This document shows, piece after piece, positions 6,116 through 8,342 of a DNA stretch of 8,342 nucleotides (within the stretch, counting starts at the first letter, position 1; each line of letters begins with the position of its first letter). This DNA is from Verrucomicrobiota bacterium (GTDB lineage: Bacteria; Verrucomicrobiota; Verrucomicrobiia; Chthoniobacterales; UBA10450): assembly GCA_003219095.1 (NCBI GenBank), contig QHPM01000293.1, positions 1-8,342 of the forward strand, in the 5' to 3' direction. The notes beneath the pieces were generated by a model, which was not told where the DNA came from, ran no database searches, and saw only the letters and a program-made list of their open reading frames with translations. Both the position numbers and the translations under genes were made by a program.

Positions 6116-7123
6116 CTACGGTGCGTAGTAACTCGGGAGGAAATAGGCGCGGCCGCTCTCGAGCTGCGGGAGCAGCTGTTTGGGCAATTCGATTTGCAGC
6201 TTCGCTTGGTTTGTTTCGCCCAGCGCCCGAAAGAAACGACCGAGACTGAATGGCGCCGCATACCTCACCACCGCCGCCTCGGGCGCACCACCCAACTGTT
6301 TCGCCTTGGCGTAGGCGTCTTCGATCTGGCCCACGCCATCAATCAATTTATTTTCCAACGCTTCTTTCCCGGAAAAAATGCGGCCGTCCGCGATAGAATT
6401 GCGCAGGCCGTCGGCCGGTAGATTGCGCTCTTTTGCCACGATGCCGAGAAATTTATCGTACGTTTTCATGACAAAATTCTGCACGAATTCGCGCTCCTCC
6501 GGCGTCATCGGGCGGGCGCCATTGAGCAGGTCTTTGAACTTTCCACTCTTAAAAACGACGGAGGCGAGTCCGATCTTGTTGAAAAGCTGTTCGTAATTGA
6601 GGGTTTGAATAATGACACCAATGCTGCCGGTGATCGTCGTCTCGTTAGCCATGAGATATTTTCCGCCGCAGGAGACGTAGTAGCCACCAGACGCGGCCAG
6701 CGAATCCATGTATATCACCACCGGTTTTCGCGCCCGCGTTTTGACCACGGCGTTGTAAATCATATCTGAGGCCGTTACTTCACCGCCGGGCGAATCGACT
6801 TCCAGAACTACGCCCTTGACCCGATCGTCATCCCGGGCCTGCTGCAACGCCATGCGTAGATCATCAACCATGTTGTCGCTGGCGGCCCCGGGGACGGAAC
6901 TGCTGATCAAACCACGCATCACGATGACCGCAATGCGATCTGAAACGCCCCGTCCGCCACGTTGCACTACGATCTCGCGGAATTTTGTTAGCGGCTCTTC
7001 GCGAACCACGCCGGTGCTGACCCGCCCGAGAAAAGCAATAGCCAGGAAAACATTAATGATCACGCTCGCGCACAGCGCCAGGAACAGAAAAAGCGTGAGA
7101 CAGCCGAGCTTACGATTTGCCAT
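6116..7123 (-). CDS. sppA: Signal peptide peptidase SppA, S49 family (short, 36-kDa form)
   Basis: 335 residues with one N-terminal membrane segment (about 8-33) and the single S49 catalytic domain of the short Bacillus-type SppA rather than the duplicated E. coli form. Ser145 in DSLAASGGYYVS is the nucleophile and Lys197 in KSGKFKD the general base. Their 52-residue spacing equals that of Ser147/Lys199 as I recall them for B. subtilis SppA. EVDSPGGEVTASD (108-120) is the substrate-strand/oxyanion segment and TGSIGV (165-170) the conserved strand before the lysine. SppA is a membrane-bound, oligomeric serine-lysine protease that degrades leftover signal peptides and other membrane peptides. 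ATG 7123 is the first in-frame start before the membrane segment, without a clear Shine-Dalgarno sequence. It is first in the minus-strand operon, so the operon promoter should lie in 7124-7619. Confidence 0.95.
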   Translation of the reverse strand: MANRKLGCLTLFLFLALCASVIINVFLAIAFLGRVSTGVVREEPLTKFREIVVQRGGRGVSDRIAVIVMRGLISSSVPGAASDNMVDDLRMALQQARDDDRVKGVVLEVDSPGGEVTASDMIYNAVVKTRARKPVVIYMDSLAASGGYYVSCGGKYLMANETTITGSIGVIIQTLNYEQLFNKIGLASVVFKSGKFKDLLNGARPMTPEEREFVQNFVMKTYDKFLGIVAKERNLPADGLRNSIADGRIFSGKEALENKLIDGVGQIEDAYAKAKQLGGAPEAAVVRYAAPFSLGRFFRALGETNQAKLQIELPKQLLPQLESGRAYFLPSYYAP

Positions 7124-7619
7124 GATCCGGCGTGAAACTGGAGGAAAAGTGCGTTCCGAACAAGCGCTTTTCGTCGACCCTCAAACCAACCAGCAGTCGC
7201 AACCCTATTTCCGGGGGGTGCGAAGCGCCAACGGTAAACATGCGGGGGTGTGCGGCTCCCGGACCTAAATTACATCACCCCAAAGGGACTTCGCAGCGAA
7301 TCTCAAGAACGCTAAAGCTGCTCGAGGCAGCGGAGCGAACCGGCGTTTTTCGGCGGTGAGACTCAGTAGAAGTCCTCGAGGCGCCTGCCGCGGGCTGGAA
7401 TGGCGCTGCGTCTTCGGCCCAAGTGAGCCGGTGAGATATCCTTTCTCGATCTGCTATATGTATTAGATATGTTAGATACGTCATGGAATATTAGTAGTTA
7501 TAAGAAGATTGTAGCTAGGGTTTCTGCGGCAATTAAATGGTTTCAGCTGAACTAGTTGCGTTTGAAGCGGCGTCCGATGGTGTCCCGAACTGGCTTGGAA
7601 GCTGCTTAAAAACCGGATC
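7124..7619. other. Divergent intergenic region without a recognised gene; presumed promoter region of the sppA operon
   Basis: 496 bp between sppA (-) and a small ORF (+). The sppA-proximal part (7124-7430) is GC-rich with G-tracts near 7213 and 7243 and small hairpins such as GCTGC-TCGAG-GCAGC (7317-7331). The part from about 7435 to 7520 is distinctly AT-rich. Short frames on both strands here lack any recognisable protein pattern. I looked for tRNA, tmRNA, RNase P, SRP and 6S RNA signatures on both strands and found none. No -35/-10 pair with proper spacing is convincing, although TATAAG (7499-7504, +) and TATAAC-like steps on the minus strand exist in the AT-rich block. Confidence 0.55.
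7463..7480. repeat. Tandem 9-bp repeat in the AT-rich block
   Basis: TTAGATATG is followed directly by TTAGATACG, matching at 8 of 9 positions. It lies in the AT-rich stretch of the divergent intergenic region, a plausible place for a regulator-binding site or a bend, but two copies of a 9-mer could also be chance. Confidence 0.35.
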
Positions 7620-7841
7620 ATGAATAGCAGCGGACATTTAACTGTCAGCGAGACAGCGACTAAACAGATGCGCAAAACCAAAGCGAGCGCACACAAGCCC
7701 AAAGGACGTTCGCGCAATGGCGCGACAAAACATAATTCCGCTTCTCGCGATCTCCCGGCCGCCGGCACTCTCGCCCGCACCAAAGCGTTGCTTCTCGCTG
7801 CGCTTCGAGTTTGGGAGTTAAAACACCGCGTCGGCGATTAA
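7620..7841 (+). CDS. Small basic hypothetical protein
   Basis: 73 residues, not recognised. The first half is Lys/Ser/Thr/Ala-rich and highly basic (MRKTKASAHKPKGRSRNG, residues 17-34), looks disordered, and is reminiscent of nucleic-acid-binding tails. Residues 49-72 (GTLARTKALLLAALRVWELKHRV) could form one amphipathic helix. It starts at ATG 7620, preceded by CCGGATC but no clear Shine-Dalgarno sequence. Its TAA (7839-7841) overlaps the stop of the convergent gene within TTAA, a compact arrangement that slightly favours a real gene. There is no signal peptide. It could equally be a chance frame; composition is the only other support. Confidence 0.4.
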   Translation: MNSSGHLTVSETATKQMRKTKASAHKPKGRSRNGATKHNSASRDLPAAGTLARTKALLLAALRVWELKHRVGD

Positions 7842-8284
7842 CCCTGGCTTCGCGGCTCGACCTTCACGTAAATTTCCCGCGGCGCGCTTTTGAAATATTT
7901 AAACAACGCCGGGCAAAGCCAGCCTTCTTGTTTAAATTCGGGACTGTAATACCAGTTCCCGCCGGATTCCGTACGACGCCATTCCAATTTAAAATTTGCG
8001 CCCGGAAATTGCCTCTCGCTAAAGATCGCACGAAACCCGTGTTGCGCGTCTGGAATGTTCGCGGTTGCTTTATCAATAAGCGTGTCGATTCCCGCGATGA
8101 ACGGCTCCTTGCTCAGCCCAACCGCTGCATCATCGAAGACCCAGAGGCCTTCGTACTTGAAAGGCACGATCACCATCAAAGCGTTCATCGCGTCGTTTTC
8201 TTTTCGATTTTCCGTGCGCAACAAGCCAAAGGCAACGACCAGCCCAATCACCACCAGTCCGATTACAAACATGATCGATTTCAT
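7838..8284 (-). CDS. Membrane-anchored hypothetical protein (possibly DUF6717-like)
   Basis: 148 residues. An N-terminal hydrophobic helix (about 4-22, IMFVIGLVVIGLVVAFGLL) with no lipobox cysteine suggests a single anchor, the rest probably on the outer face of the membrane. The soluble part looks like a conserved compact domain: YEGLWVFDDAAVGLSKEPFIAG (44-65), IDTLID, FRAIFSERQFPG, GNWYYSP and GWLCPALFKYFKSAPREIYV near the end. The regular spacing of Trp, Gly and Pro is typical of a real family. I half-remember this pattern from an uncharacterised family labelled DUF6717, unverified, and assign no function. It starts at ATG 8284 with AGAGGTG immediately upstream, among the better Shine-Dalgarno matches in the window though closely spaced. 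Its stop overlaps the convergent small ORF. Confidence 0.8.
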   Translation of the reverse strand: MKSIMFVIGLVVIGLVVAFGLLRTENRKENDAMNALMVIVPFKYEGLWVFDDAAVGLSKEPFIAGIDTLIDKATANIPDAQHGFRAIFSERQFPGANFKLEWRRTESGGNWYYSPEFKQEGWLCPALFKYFKSAPREIYVKVEPRSQG

Positions 8285-8285
8285 C

Positions 8286-8315
8286 GCACCTCTGCCGGCA
8301 AAAGTTGCACCTCTG
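8286..8315. repeat. Direct repeat carrying two Shine-Dalgarno-like GAGGTG copies
   Basis: GCACCTCTG occurs at 8286-8294 and 8307-8315, so the minus strand carries CAGAGGTGC twice, 21 nt apart, just before the ATG at 8284. The nearer copy can act as the ribosome binding site. The farther copy may be chance, a spare site, or a recent small duplication. Confidence 0.4.
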
Positions 8316-8342
8316 ACCTGCTAGCGGCAACTTCGATGCGCA

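Noticed and set aside
5891..6421. 176-codon plus-strand open frame across the CPBP and sppA genes
   Set aside because: It runs antisense to two genes with clear catalytic motifs, spans their junction, and has no recognisable protein pattern; it is a GC-driven shadow frame.
7240..7440. Possible structured RNA (GGGGGTGTGCGG start, several short hairpins, G-tracts)
   Set aside because: Compared by eye with tmRNA, RNase P, SRP, 6S and tRNA signatures on both strands: no CCA end, no T-loop, no tmRNA tag and no RNase P conserved core. Kept only as unexplained intergenic DNA.
7481..7783. 100-codon minus-strand frame opposite the small basic ORF
   Set aside because: Its composition is incoherent, with no family pattern, no ribosome binding site and no coupling to neighbours. 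The plus-strand ORF is the slightly better candidate.
1..8342. CRISPR array, insertion sequence, transposase, integrase or attachment site
   Set aside because: There are no regularly spaced repeats, no recombinase-type frames, and no tRNA gene that could serve as an integration site anywhere in the window.

Overview
The window looks like ordinary chromosomal DNA from a moderately GC-rich bacterium. The form of its ribosomal proteins, the scarcity of clear Shine-Dalgarno sequences and the style of its short palindromic repeats suggest the PVC group, perhaps a soil Verrucomicrobiota. That placement is inference from memory and no marker here proves it.

Layout. Positions 1-509 (+) hold the end of a ribosomal-protein operon: an acidic C-terminal tail of an unidentified protein, then bL33 (rpmG, zinc-free form) and bS18 (rpsR). 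Positions 510-656 separate convergent transcripts and carry a long imperfect inverted repeat that may serve both strands as a terminator. Positions 657-7123 (-) form one tightly packed operon of eight genes. In transcription order these are sppA (membrane S49 peptidase), a CPBP-type intramembrane protease, thiL, tsaE, tsaB, alr, a RelE-like toxin-fold protein, and a class V PLP enzyme. Four junctions are 4-nt start/stop overlaps (CPBP/thiL, tsaE/tsaB, tsaB/alr, RelE-like/PLP enzyme), which suggests translational coupling. Positions 7124-7619 are a divergent intergenic region with an AT-rich block, and I recognise no RNA gene in it. A small basic ORF (7620-7841, +) then converges, with overlapping stop codons, on a membrane-anchored hypothetical protein (7838-8284, -).

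How the genes fit together. thiL-tsaE-tsaB resembles the B. subtilis ydiA-ydiB-ydiC order, and alr next to tsaE/tsaB is a known arrangement in Actinobacteria. The core is therefore a conserved housekeeping neighbourhood (thiamine diphosphate, tRNA t6A and D-alanine), with two membrane proteases upstream and two less usual genes downstream. rimI and tsaD, often found with tsaB, are absent.

Most worth a second look: (1) a 32-bp palindromic repeat inside the 3' end of thiL, flanked by 7-bp direct repeats, which supplies part of ThiL's C-terminus and creates the overlap with tsaE; (2) a RelE-like protein with no adjacent antitoxin, coupled by a GTGA overlap to a PLP enzyme that lacks the cysteine desulfurase motif. 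I see no clearly novel multi-gene system.
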